Part shown: positions 12,810 through 23,600 of the stretch, piece by piece
How positions within the stretch are numbered: the stretch's first letter is position 1
Layout: the number at the start of each line of letters is the position of its first letter
Notes under the pieces: model-generated
The model's database searches: none
Seen by the model: the letters and a program-made list of their open reading frames with translations, nothing else
What the model was told of the DNA's origin: nothing
NCBI GenBank assembly: GCA_016801885.1
Contig: CM028888.1
Span: forward strand, 11,951,170 to 12,015,169
Length of the DNA stretch: 64,000 nt
Direction: 5' to 3'
Origin: Toxotes chatareus
Taxonomy: Eukaryota > Chordata > Actinopteri > Toxotidae
Position numbers and translations under genes: made by a program

Positions 12810-14517
12810 CTGAAAAAGCAGAGCAAGAAATATCATGTTTGTGTGGTGTAGTGGCTTTAAAATTAGATTATGCTTTTAAGTTGTTTTTGAAATTTCCAGT
12901 GTGTTGTTGGGTCAGCTCGTGCCAGCAGACTGAACACTAACTCCCAGAGACCCGAAGTTAGCTTGAGATTATTCTATTCTATTCAGCTTTTAAATTTTTT
13001 TTGACCAAACAAAAGTTTTTTTAAAGCATAAAAATAACCAGATTTGCATTACATTTTTAACATCATCCATATCTCATTTTGGCAGCCAACATGCAAAATG
13101 TGATGTCAGATTCTTTGCTGTATGTAATACCAAAGACATCAGATCAGTTCTTTTCATGTTGTCAGACTGTTTCAAGCCACTAAAGCAAATTAGGTGCCAG
13201 CTGTGTGTAATTAGTCTGAAAGCATCTGCAGTGAAGTGCACAAGTGGGAAAACCAACCTTCTTTTAATCAGAGACGCTCAAGTGAAAGGTGTCACATCAA
13301 AAGACTATGTCCCTTTTAGGCGTGAGTACAATTTCTGCAATTGGTATGTCAGTATAAACTCTTGGGAAACAAGGTGTGATGGACAGTGATGAAGTATAAC
13401 TACCTATAGCCATCCAAACTGAAAATCGTATCCAAGTGCCTCTGTCCAACTGCATCATCAGGTAGACATTGACAAACATGCTGATCACTGGAATGAAGGG
13501 CAGCATTGGAACCTAAAGGGTCAGAGAACATGGTGGCCTGTAACAAACATTAAGTATATGGGCCAGAGGTAGTGTTGAAAAAGTAGTGTCCCAAAATATC
13601 ACTTTTAATGCACACTATTCTACACAGAGAAAGTTTCTGGAATCAAACCTTGAAAGAGAGCTTTGTCTTGCTCTCAGGCTGTCTCCAGATGATGAAGGTG
13701 AGGAGGAGACACACCATGGAGATGATGCTGAGGGCTATAATGTTCCACATGGCAGTGCCTCCCTGCACTGCCAGTACACTGAACGCCAGGATCAACATTC
13801 CTGCAGGCGGACATTCATTTTTATAATTTTTCATGCTCAACTCTACACAGGTGCCATGTTATTTCACCCTCAAGAAAAAAAGACAAAAGACGCTTTATCA
13901 GCTTCTGTACCAAAGCTCTGATACATTAACTTGCACCATTTTATTCACATTTTTTTTTATCACTGTATAAAAGTAAGTCTGGATCACCTACCCATGACAG
14001 AGGCACAGATGTTGACGGTAAAGCCTGACAGTGTGGATGGCTCAGGGTTGTCAGGGGATAGCAGGGTCTTGAAGCTAAACCTTTCCTCCACACCAGGCAG
14101 GATACCCATACTGGGGACACTGATACTGTCGCTCAGCTCCCCCTCCTCCTGGGTATTGGCCATGTGGTACATGAGACTGGGCTGCTCCGGCTGGTACCTG
14201 ACACAATCAAACACACACACTAAGCTGATTTACCATTGCAACTTCACACCACTTAAAACTAGTCCCAATGATAATGCAGTGGTATGCAGGGCATATTAAA
14301 ACCTGCCTATAAGGGATGTCAGTCATACTGTAACATCAAGTTTCAGTGAGTCATAATATGTCTGGTAGTATGAGTATGAAATATACTCCCCACTGACCTG
14401 AGAACCAAGACACAGGCAGCCACTAATGTGTAGGCCAGCAGGGTCCCTATTGACATCAGGTCCACCAGGTCCTTCAAGTCGAACAGAAAAGCCATGATAG
14501 CTTCAAAGAGCAAGAAG

Positions 14518-14558
<41 letters not shown>

Positions 14559-17500
14559 TTGACCATAGGAAATTTTGATACAACAATCATTTAATAACAG
14601 AAACAACATCACATTTTCAAAATGATCCTCTGATTTTCCATAAACATTTCTAAATTGTCACGAGTCAATGAAAAGGCAGCTGTTTGTGTTCCTAAGTATC
14701 AGTCAGGACTGTTTGTTAACAGAGGTCAAAGTTGACCTGAGTATAGAAGCTGCTCTCTTGATTTGCTTGCTGTTGATGTTTTTTTTTATTCTGCTTTCCC
14801 ATCATCTCACTTCCTTTCCTTCTTCTTCTCATGCATGCGCCCTTCACTCTCTGCTTTCCTTTTCCCACCTTATTCCACATTCCCTATTCGTCTTACCAGA
14901 CATAACCCCGGCGGTCATAGTGGACGTTATGGGGGCTTTCCTCTCGCTGACATGGGCCAAGAAGGAGAAGAGCAGGCCATCCCGAGCCATGGCAAAGATG
15001 ATACGGGGTAGGGGGAACATGGAACCCAACAGACTGGGGTGGAGTGGGGAAGAAAATATCAGATTGGGATGACAGTTGTAGATGTAGGGCAGAGGAACAA
15101 GAGGAATGGAAGAATCGAAAGAGGTCAGCAGGGGAGAAAGGGGAAGAACTAGAGAAAGGAGAGGAATATTGTTATGGGGTTTGGGGCAGGAGAATGTGAG
15201 GCCAGCTGCACTGCAGAGTCACAGGGGCATGATGTTGGTCCACGGATATTCCAATGCCAGCATGCAAAATTTCCCTCACCTAAATATCAAATATGGTGCT
15301 CCACATGCTATAACTCTCCATTCCGATGTAAAATCTTAGGTTACTTCACCATGCAGTTTAGTTCAGTAATTATATTCTTCCTTACACCACTAAGATGCAA
15401 GCAGAAAATAACCGTCAAGTCTCCTAAGGTTAATTAGAAAAAAAAATGTAAAGTCACTGAACCACGTTAGATGAATGACAAAGTTGAGAAAACCTGGACT
15501 GCCTCAGCAAACTAAAAAGAGACCTGGCCATGTAAGACAGGATTAGAGACAGTTAGTGGTGTCCTTTTCATGTCTGGCTGCTGATTTCTGGCAGGTTCCT
15601 TCAATACAGAGTTGCCTGCCATTGGCAGGCCAGAACATTTGCAGCCCAGCTCAGCTCCAGCAGCATGAAAAGAAACTGCAGTGTACATGGATGCTGTTTA
15701 AAACATGCGTGTTAGTGTCTCACCTGCCCCTATGCCAGAGGTGAGGGTTGCTATTAGCGGGGTTTTGTTGCGGGGGCTGATCTCGGCCATGAACTTGAAA
15801 AGCAGCCCATCGTCAGCCATAGCCCAGATCACACGGGGCATGGGGAACATAGCACCCAGCAGGCTACCGGGGAGGGGGAAGACCAGGATATATAGTATCC
15901 ACACTTACACCCATGAGAATGCCGTGAAACATACATGAACAAAGACACCAGCTCACATATACAAAGAACACCATTCAGTATACATTACATTCACACAACA
16001 TAATATGTACTGTGCATGACAAATAGAGTAAGAATAAAAGTGGCATGTGTAAACATGTTTAATATCAAAGCACACATCTGTCCACCACCAATTAACCTCC
16101 GTAAATATACTATTTATATTAAGAATGTATATAATTCATAATTAAGCATCATAATTATCTATTAAAGCAATACTCATGTATAAAATAAAGTGTGTATGTA
16201 CAGTAATACTACCATTGTGTTTTAAAAACTGATAATAAGGAAAAATTCAGATTGTGGTGGCCTTTGGTCACATGAGTCAATGTTACATAACCACATGCAT
16301 ACAGTGATGGTACAATACATTCTTAGCAGTGCTCTTATTTTTAGATAAGGGATCAAATGCCTTCCAAAGATAAAAATACACTCACGCAGTCTCACACACA
16401 CATACAAATGTCTAAATGTGTGTGTGTCTGCACATTTGTCTGAGAAAGAGAGAGAGAAAATCTGAGCACATGAGCATGCATTTAAAACTAATGGCAAACC
16501 AGTGCAGGTGTGTGTAACTACTTACCTTGTAGATAGAGCACACAGAGAGCCTACAGCTACAGCGTATTTGGCTCCTCCCCAGCCCACATATTTAAAAGCT
16601 ACAGGCAGAGGGCTGTTGCTGTCAAGCAGGTAGTACGGCATCATGAGGGTGAGGGCAGCAGACACACCAAAGTACGCTACGAAGCAGATGAGCAGTGACG
16701 ATACAATGCCGATAGGGATGGCTCTTTGGGGGTTCTTCACCTCTTCACCTAAGGTGTAGAGAGACACAATTACAACTTCACCACATGTTTCATTTCATTT
16801 CATATTTAATTTCATGATCACCATCAGAAATTGTTTCCAGCATCACAGGTTAGTAAATTTGCTTTGGTTGCACTGAGAACGTTTTATTAAAAGTAACTGA
16901 ACTGTACATTAAGTTGTCAAATGAACCTGAAAATAATTTAAATGGGATAAGTAATGTATTTTTCAATATTACTATCTTAAATAGTAATGTACAGCCGTTA
17001 TTACATCAGCTTAGCTTCCCTCCATTAGTTGGTAACTAACTATTCATTCTATTTTAATGCAAAGATGTACACATTCACTCCTCCATGGCTGTACTGGCAC
17101 AATTCCAGGAAACATAGAAAACTGGGCAAACATGTACTTAAGAAACATTCCTCATGGTATTTTGCAACAAACTGAACAAGGAGCTTATTTTCCGTGTGCA
17201 CCCACAAGACTGAAACACTATTCGGCTGCAAGCGTTTATGTAACAGCGCTTCTAAAGTGAACACTCAGGTCTTGTTCTGCAGTGAAATCACATCGCGATG
17301 ATGGAACACGCATAACGTGATCTGGATCCTCTCCTGCACCACCATTCATGACAGGTGACAGCTACTGACTGGCCCAGATTATTGTAAGGTCAGGGGTCAC
17401 GAGTATAACAGTGGTAACAGTTTTATAGTGTATGTGTGGCTGTGTGTGTATGTGTGTGTGTGTGGACGGGGGAGGGGATAATGGCTTCATGACAACTCTA

Positions 17501-19700
17501 GGTAGCCAGAATATACACACACACACACACAGATGAACACAGATGATAAAATGGCTTAAGGTTGCCAGAGTGCGTATGTGTGACAGACATGTACCCACAA
17601 GCCAAACTGAAGCAAACATTCAGGGTTAACTTCATGCTAGCCAATTAGAATCCAGGAAAAAAGAGGGGTGGTCCCCCTCTTATTACCCAGAGGTCTTGAA
17701 GCAATTAAACATAACTACATGCATGAAGACACATAGCTATTCAAAGGTATAGATCTGCACAAAAAACATGAGTAATATCTTCTCCCAAAAGCTCATATCT
17801 TAATTTAAGCTTCAGTGCTTGGCATTCTTCCAAGAGCAAAACTGGGCCAAATGCACTAAACTGCATCTTTTCTCTCTGCCCTGCCCCTCTTATGTAATAC
17901 TCCTAGATGTTTAGACAAGCTTAGGATTGAAATGGTCCCAACTCCAGATCCAGTTACACCACCACCACCATCCCCCTCCCCCCGGAACTCAAACGTACCC
18001 ATGAGGCAGTGGAAAGGATTTGAGATGTGGAACAAGAGGAGAGTGGGGCCAACAGAGTGAGTGCATGTTTTCTGGTTTCATCCAGCACTGACCTGTGGTG
18101 GCGATGCAGTCAAATCCGACAAAGGCATAGAAGCAGGTAGCAGCTCCTGACAGGACACCTGTGAAGCCAAATGGCATGAAGCCGCCCACTCCTAGGCTCT
18201 CTTTGCTTGGCAGGTTGTCTGTCAGGCTGGACAGGAGAGGTAAATTAGAAATAAAACTAACAGAAAACAACCAGTTTTGGATGTTTTAAAGGGTCAGTTC
18301 ACCAAAATGATAAAAAACAAAGTAGATTTCAATGAGGTCTGTGCTTTATCCAGAGTAAGACCTTTTACACTGAAAAAAGGCAGCATCCAGTGCAACATTA
18401 GATGTTTCAAAGAACATCGTCCATATGGGAAAGAAGTGAGTGTGTATGTCTACATTCTTACTTGACGCTGGAGTTACTGGTGTAATTGGTGTGTAGATTT
18501 CTTCAGGATCTAGCTGCCAGTTCTTCAAAGTACCCTTGACCAGCCCAGAGACCACCATGAATAACAGGACTAGGATGTTGATACATGTAAAAACCTTGTT
18601 CACCATTGCTGACTCTTTGACCCCAAATGCCAGCAGACCTTAGAGAAGACATAGGAAGGAAAAAAAAGAAAAAGTGTTTGAATGAAGAGACACAGGACAG
18701 GACATGATGTATAAATTAAATTTGTTACATAGGTTTTGCACAGATATTTGCCCACTAAGTATCTACAGTGAATATCTGCTCCTGCAGCAAAGTCAGCTGT
18801 TACAAGTGTTAAAAGTTCAAGGGTGACACACTGCCTCCTAGCAAAGATAAAATATGCTCAATGTAAAACAAATGTGATAACACAAAAGAGGGAGACGGAC
18901 AGAAAGCGAGAGGTTTTCCTACCTGTGAGGGTGATTATGATGAGAACAGCAAACATGTCAGGGTACTCTGCCAATATACCAGGCGCATCCATTGACATGT
19001 ACTCCCTGCAGAAATGCTCTATGCGTTTCCCTACCAACTCGTCAAAGGTGGCGCTCCACGCACGGGCCACACTGGAGGTACCTGAGATGGAGAGGGAGCA
19101 GCAGAAGGATATCTCTTGGTGTCTTTGCCTTGTTTTGTCGTTGAGCTACAGTAATTAACGTTCCTCAACTGTCCTGTAAATCTAATCTAAGACAAGTAAA
19201 GAGACAACATAGTGGGAGATGCTGTGTCGTTTACCAATGATGTAGGAGAGGATGAGGTTCCATCCAGTGATGAAAGCCCAGAGCTCCCCTACAGTCACGT
19301 AGGAGTAAAGATAAGCTGAGCCTGTCTTGGGAACACGGGCTCCAAACTCAGCATAGCACAGACCAGCCAGCACTGAGGCTAATGCTGCTATCAGGAAAGA
19401 CAGCACAATAGCAGGACCTGATTGGGGGTGGGGTGGGGGGCAATAAAGATCACATGATTAGAAGATCTGTCTCAGAGGACATCTTTTTATCATTTACAGT
19501 CACATTCATTTACCTGAATTCTCTCGTGCAACAGCCCCAGCTAGCACATAGACGCCAGCGCCCAGTGTGCTGCCCACGCCCAGGGCCACCAGATCAAAAG
19601 TGTTGAGACATCGGGACAGACGGGAGTCCTCTGTATTACAGTTCACCACCTTCACCCTCAGCAACTGCTTCCCGAAACGCAGAAGCTTCTCCAGCGCCAT
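12625..19700 (-). CDS. slc7a1: Cationic amino acid transporter 1 (CAT-1), spliced gene
   Basis: Sodium-independent plasma-membrane carrier (system y+) for arginine, lysine and ornithine. Twelve coding exons are used per transcript and join to 649 codons (648 with the alternative exon). All junctions are GT-AG with matching phases. The N-terminus has TRLSRCLNTFDLVALGVGS-type sequence and the catalytic-pocket segment TVGELWAFITGWNLI with Glu107 at the same number as in mammals. The C-terminal half has the CAT-1-like stretch YQPEQPSLMYHMA and WRQPESKTKLSFKVP. These match SLC7A1 better than SLC7A2, SLC7A3 or SLC7A4. The start ATG (19698-19700) is in the position of the vertebrate CAT-1 start. Fourteen transmembrane segments are expected for the family. 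Which teleost co-ortholog (a or b) this is cannot be told. An additional homologous exon makes two isoforms possible. Confidence 0.93.
13404..13512 (-). CDS. slc7a1: slc7a1 coding exon (residues 553-588)
   Basis: Encodes VPMLPFIPVISMFVNVYLMM and the start of the last membrane span (RFSVWMAIG). The acceptor is CCTTTAG in phase 0 and the donor GGTAG in phase 1. Confidence 0.93.
13649..13800 (-). CDS. slc7a1: slc7a1 coding exon (residues 502-552)
   Basis: Encodes two hydrophobic spans and the family signature WRQPESKTKLSFK. The acceptor is CCTGCAG. The donor AAG|GTTTGA is weak for its position +3 to +5 but is the only site that keeps frame with the next exon. Confidence 0.9.
13992..14197 (-). 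CDS. slc7a1: slc7a1 coding exon (residues 433-501)
   Basis: Encodes the hydrophilic variable loop starting YQPEQPSLMYHMA, which resembles CAT-1 rather than CAT-2, then the start of the next membrane span. Enters after two bases of an Arg codon (AG|G) and leaves in phase 1. Confidence 0.92.
14398..14500 (-). CDS. slc7a1: slc7a1 constitutive exon after the alternative pair (residues 399-432)
   Basis: Encodes IMAFLFDLKDLVDLMSIGTL and LAYTLVAACVLVL, near-identical to vertebrate CAT-1. The acceptor (TTTGAAG) lies 20 bases past a (CT)16 run. Starts in phase 1, which both alternative exons satisfy. Confidence 0.95.
14521..14552. repeat. (AG)16 microsatellite in a splice-acceptor tract
   Basis: Sixteen AG units on the plus strand, read as (CT)16 in the slc7a1 pre-mRNA. 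It lies directly upstream of the acceptor at 14500 and forms most of the polypyrimidine tract of the exon shared by both isoforms. Confidence 0.95.
14897..15033 (-). CDS. slc7a1: slc7a1 alternative exon B (CAT-2A-like, 137 nt)
   Basis: Homologous to the exon at 15724-15863 and in the same phases (one base completing AG|T Ser, ending with one base before CT). Encodes SLLGSMFPLPRIIFAMARDG, then LLFSFLAHVSERKAP and TSTMTAGVMS. Arg369 replaces the acidic residue of the other exon, and the loop is one codon shorter. Both traits are those I recall for the low-affinity CAT-2A exon of SLC7A2. The acceptor (CCACCCCAG) and donor (GGTAAG) are both good, and there is no stop or frameshift, so it looks functional rather than a relic. 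Confidence 0.85.
15724..15863 (-). CDS. slc7a1: slc7a1 alternative exon A (CAT-1/CAT-2B-like, 140 nt)
   Basis: Encodes SLLGAMFPMPRVIWAMADDG, then LLFKFMAEISPRNKTP and IATLTSGIGA (residues 352-398). It matches the standard exon of vertebrate CAT-1, with an acidic residue (Asp) at 369 and the longer loop near 381. The acceptor CCCCGGTAG and donor GGTGAG are canonical. It is the upstream member of the homologous exon pair. Confidence 0.92.
16526..16748 (-). CDS. slc7a1: slc7a1 coding exon (residues 278-351)
   Basis: Encodes EEVKNPQRAIPIGIVSSLLI, CFVAYFGVSAALTLMMPYYL and GGAKYAVAVGSLCALST. The acceptor is CACCTTAG and the donor AAG|GTAAG, leaving in phase 2. This phase is shared with both alternative downstream exons. 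Confidence 0.95.
17448..17532. repeat. Facing (TG)n and (AC)n microsatellites in an slc7a1 intron
   Basis: A (TG)n tract near 17448-17462 faces an (AC)n tract near 17514-17532 across about 50 bases, so a hairpin could form. It lies in the intron between residues 277 and 278 of slc7a1. Confidence 0.6.
18093..18218 (-). CDS. slc7a1: slc7a1 coding exon (residues 236-277)
   Basis: Encodes NNLPSKESLGVGGFMPFGFT, GVLSGAATCFYAF and VGFDCIATTG. The acceptor used is CCTGACAG. It gives Asn-Asn at the junction as in human CAT-1 and keeps the 3n frame. A second AG eight bases upstream would bring in an immediate TGA. Confidence 0.9.
18285..18330. repeat. Possible MITE terminus
   Basis: TTTAAAGGGTCAGTTCACC is close to a terminal motif (AAGGGACAGTTCACCC) seen very often in fish non-autonomous repeats. 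Only one end is recognisable, in the intron between residues 235 and 236 of slc7a1. Confidence 0.35.
18462..18638 (-). CDS. slc7a1: slc7a1 coding exon (residues 177-235)
   Basis: Encodes LLAFGVKESAMVNKVFTCIN, a hydrophobic span, then the extracellular loop VKGTLKNWQLDPEEIYTP. The donor A|GTAAG is strong. The loop end differs from mammals and lacks an obvious Asn-X-Ser/Thr site at the junction. Confidence 0.93.
18923..19081 (-). CDS. slc7a1: slc7a1 coding exon (residues 124-176)
   Basis: Encodes GTSSVARAWSATFDELVGKR, then an extracellular loop and the span FAVLIIITLTG. Acceptor CATCTCAG, donor GGTAGG, phase 1 at both ends. Confidence 0.95.
19235..19417 (-). CDS. slc7a1: slc7a1 coding exon (residues 63-123)
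   Basis: Encodes SFLIAALASVLAGLCYAEFG, ARVPKTGSAYLYSYV and TVGELWAFITGWNLILSYII. It contains Glu107, which is essential for transport in mouse CAT-1. Phase 1 at both ends. Confidence 0.96.
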
Positions 19701-19794
19701 GGATCACAGACTGGCCTCAGGGGAGGGAGGGGAGGGGGAGAGGGTCCACGGGGATTCAGAGGTCACGGGGAGAGGGGGAGAGGTCACGTACAAC
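19514..19794 (-). CDS. slc7a1: slc7a1 exon 2: end of leader and start codon
   Basis: Follows acceptor CTCCCATTAG. It has 94 bases of pyrimidine-rich leader, then the ATG (19700-19698) opening MALEKLLRFGKQLLRVKVVN. This gives residues 1-62 with the conserved LGVGSTLGAGVYVLAG span. Coding part is 19514-19700. Donor GGTAA in phase 1. Confidence 0.9.
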
Positions 19795-20589
19795 CTAATG
19801 GGAGGGAAAGGACAGAGTAGGTGGTCAGTAAAAGTAAGTAACTTTTCATTCTCAGCTTTTTACTTTGACCAGTGTACTAAAGATGAAATCACCAAAGATT
19901 AAATGAAAACAAATATACATTAAAAGAAACTTGTACGATGCTCAATCCACTGGTACAGGAGCACATCATGGGTTTCTGCAATCACATCTGCAAACACTGG
20001 CCACATAGTGGTCAAATGTTACAGATGGGGTAAAGGGGTTCACTTGTGCTTGACAAACTTGTTGTAAGTACAACACTGTTTCCTGTGGTGTTACATAACG
20101 CAACCCAAATCCACAATGTGTGACTGCTAGCCAAAAAACCAGGGGCCTATAGGGATAATCCATCTTATTGCTGGATACGTTGCTGACATATGTTACATAA
20201 CAACACACAACTCACAGGAGAAGAGGCACAGCCCTTGAACAGACTGTTCAACACCAAGGGAATCATAACTCATGTCACAGAAATATTTTCTTGAGTTGTG
20301 CCATGGAGGCTCATTACACAGCAGAGGAAACAAAACGTACCAAGACTGCTACAACCAAATTTACCTTTGGTTGGAGTCATAAGGAATAAACAAAGATGAT
20401 TCATCATTATTTTCTGTGCTCAAAGTAAACAGAATTTATCAAAAGCACATAAAAAATGAATGGAAGAAACTAGATGGAAGAAGAATCTGAACTGTGACAC
20501 TTTCATATGTAAAATCACTGCAGTCAGTCTTTATAGACTTAACCACACATACACAGACTCATATTAAAATGGGATGGTGAGTGAATATT

Positions 20590-20610
20590 AAAAAAAAAAA
20601 AAAAAAAAAA
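20590..20610. repeat. Poly-A homopolymer
   Basis: A run of about 20 A on the plus strand within slc7a1 intron 1, without a recognised retrocopy body beside it. Confidence 0.85.
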
Positions 20611-23600
20611 CCTTGTGGGAAGGAATGAGCAGCCAATGCAGTTTGAAACCACATTGTCTACTGTCTGGGGGCAAAACACAGCTGTGAGACTTCTTTCCTA
20701 AGAATGAGGAGATTCTCTGGGTCACTAGTCTGTCCAACATCTCATCCACATTCCCCAGTGCTGAGCTCATATACTGAGAAGTAATTCTTGATATTTGGAA
20801 GGAGGAAAAAAATATGAAGGGCAGATGAAGAAGTGGAAAGGGGAAAAAAGGAGGGGAGGGGGTGTAGACAATGTAAGTGAAGTTGTGGCCGTCTGGCAGA
20901 AGTCCTGTGGTATGTCCCATGAAAGAGGGACTGCGAATTGAGTGAGTGACATGCCATAGCATAACACAACACTGTGACCAGTTTCTAGATAACGGCATGT
21001 GTCCAGAACCCACTGGCATGAGGACGCAGACGCAGAAATGTCGCGTGGACGGAGCTACAGTCATGTCAACCCTTATGGAAACTTCCACATAAGGGTAAGT
21101 CAAGGTGATGACCTTTTTTCTTTCCAGAAACATTCAGGCTGAAACACAGTACAACTTTCCAACCTGTCCTATTTGACCACATAAGAAAAAAGCACAATGG
21201 AGTTAAACATGTGGTGAAATGTCACATTAATATATTCATATACTAACAAAGTGTCCTGTGTTTGTTTTCCTAGATGGTCATCAAGTACATTTACAGCACT
21301 TGACTTCCCCTCAGGTTTCACCACTGCAGGCCACATGCTTAGTGAAATGGAAATTAAATTGCTGCCCCTGGAATTCATGGATGTACAGATGCCTCCTGGA
21401 GATTATCTTACCCAAACCAAATTCTAAATAAAACTCATCATTATTCTCATATTTACACATTATATTACAACTACATTTCACACACTGAGTAAATGTAACT
21501 GCATGATTAAGAAGTGCAGACATGCAGTAAACATTGCTGGAGAAAATTTAGAGAAATGTTTTAACAAAAAACTAATAAAAAGAGCTGCTCCTAAAATAAT
21601 CCATTAAAGTACTGGACTAAACCAGCAGCAGTAAGACTGCTGAGCCCGTGCTTATATCATTATTCAGCCCAGATAAAGCTCATGGGCCACATTACTGTAA
21701 AATCCGGGAAGTTGATTAATAAAAGCTTAGAGAATACTATTCAAATAGCCATGAGTACTAATAAAACACCTCGAGGAACGAAGACACATACGCACACATG
21801 TAAACACAAACGAAAGCAGCCTATATGAACCACATGACCCCCCTCTGACCTGCATACACAGGTTATGCAACTGCTGAGTCTTCTGTCAATGCAATTCATC
21901 AGACCAAAATGATGAAACCCAGAAATCTGACGATACAAAACAACCTTCTGTGTATGAAAAAGGAAGCATAATGAAATCAACATTGTTCATGTTGCACACA
22001 ATGTCATTGCTGCAGACTAATGTTAAAATGGCGGTGTAAGAAAATAAATGAAATACTTACTAGAAACCACCTACAGATACACTTTACCTGGAAAAGTTTG
22101 AAAGAAACGATGGCAGATACAGGGATTACACGACGTATTTGTTATCTATCCTTCAAGCTGCTGTGCTTGAGTGCAGAGCATTTGACGGCCACCGTTCTGA
22201 AATAGAATATGGAGGAATCACATGGCTTGGCTATTCCAAGCAGCACACATGCACACGCAAACACGGTCAAAATGCAGCAGTAGCTGGATGGCTGTGAAAA
22301 CCTTAATAAATGTCTTAGTACGGTAATAAGTCTGGATGCTCCTGAACCTTTATGTAATCACTGAGCTACAGTCGCAAAGATGCGAACAGCCACACTAACC
22401 CAGTTTATCTACAAAAGCAGCAGCTTTTTCTAACTGAAATGTACCATAGAAAACTCTAACAAGTTGCTGTAACTCGTGGCTGCATACAGATATGCTTCTA
22501 GTGTGGTGTCAGTAGTGCACATAACGGCACACACTCATATATGCGTGCTTTATTTGAATTCAGTGTAACAAAATTATTATTTACACCGGGATACTAAAGA
22601 AGAATAAATACAGAAGGTTAAAAGTGTCAGGATTAAAGTTACAAAATCCATCTGGCTTTAAGAAGCATGTTCTTCTTATCTTAGTGTGCACACACACACT
22701 GACACACGGCCCACTGTCAGTTCAAAAAAGATTTGGCAGAGTACAGTAGATGAAATGTGAAGAAACAAGAGGCAGAGCCCATCAGAGGGAGGGAGTGGAT
22801 GAACAGGAAAGGGGGTGTGAGCCTTTAGAGCCAATGAAAATATGCTATGAATATGTCATTGCTTAACATTTACATTATGAGTCCTTTTCAATGCTACTAA
22901 ACATTAACTGGATTTATATTTAAGGCAGTGATTTGATGAAGTGTACCCCCTAAAAACTGCATATAGATACAGAATTTAAGTGGAGATTTGCTTCGACAGA
23001 GTTCCTCTGTAAGTCACTCTGCAAAATGGGAAAGCTTAAACAAACACCCGCTCTTGTTGCCACAGCAAAACTATTCTTCTACTGATGTTTCTTTCTGTTG
23101 TTCTAGACATACCTGATAGAAAATGTCATGGAAAGCCATCTTAGACAACAGTCTAATGGTTTTAACGCCACTAAGACAACAACTTTACCTCACACTGCTT
23201 TAGGAAGGATAGTCAGTGAGAATATAAAGATTAAAAATGCAAAGCCTAGATCTGTAAGACTGTACAGTATCTTCAGGTGTACATACACATAATATAATGC
23301 AAGTGTGTTCCTCTGTCTCCTTCACTGAATGACACTGCATAACGGTTGAGGAATGGAAAAATATAATGCATATTGCTCTTTGTTTTGTTCTCGGTGTTGG
23401 TGGACTGTGTTACTGTTTTGGGGTTGTTCAGTTCAGCTATAAGGTGGTGGCACACTTAAACACAGTGATGTGTTGCTATTTGACCGCCTGTGATGGTGGA
23501 GGTTTGAAGCGGGGTCACCTTTAGCTTGTCGTGGGCGTGGATTTCAACAATGCGTGTCAGTCACTCAGTCAGTGGGTCAGCCAGTCTGTCAGGAGCAGGC

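Noticed and set aside
20590..20610. Poly-A run as the tail of a processed retrocopy
   Set aside because: The plus-strand sequence upstream shows no coding similarity to any gene I recognise and no target-site duplication was seen.
20588..21133. 181-codon stop-free frame on the minus strand ending in a poly-Phe run
   Set aside because: The poly-Phe comes from the homopolymer at 20590-20610. No similarity to known proteins and no splice context; it is in slc7a1 intron 1.
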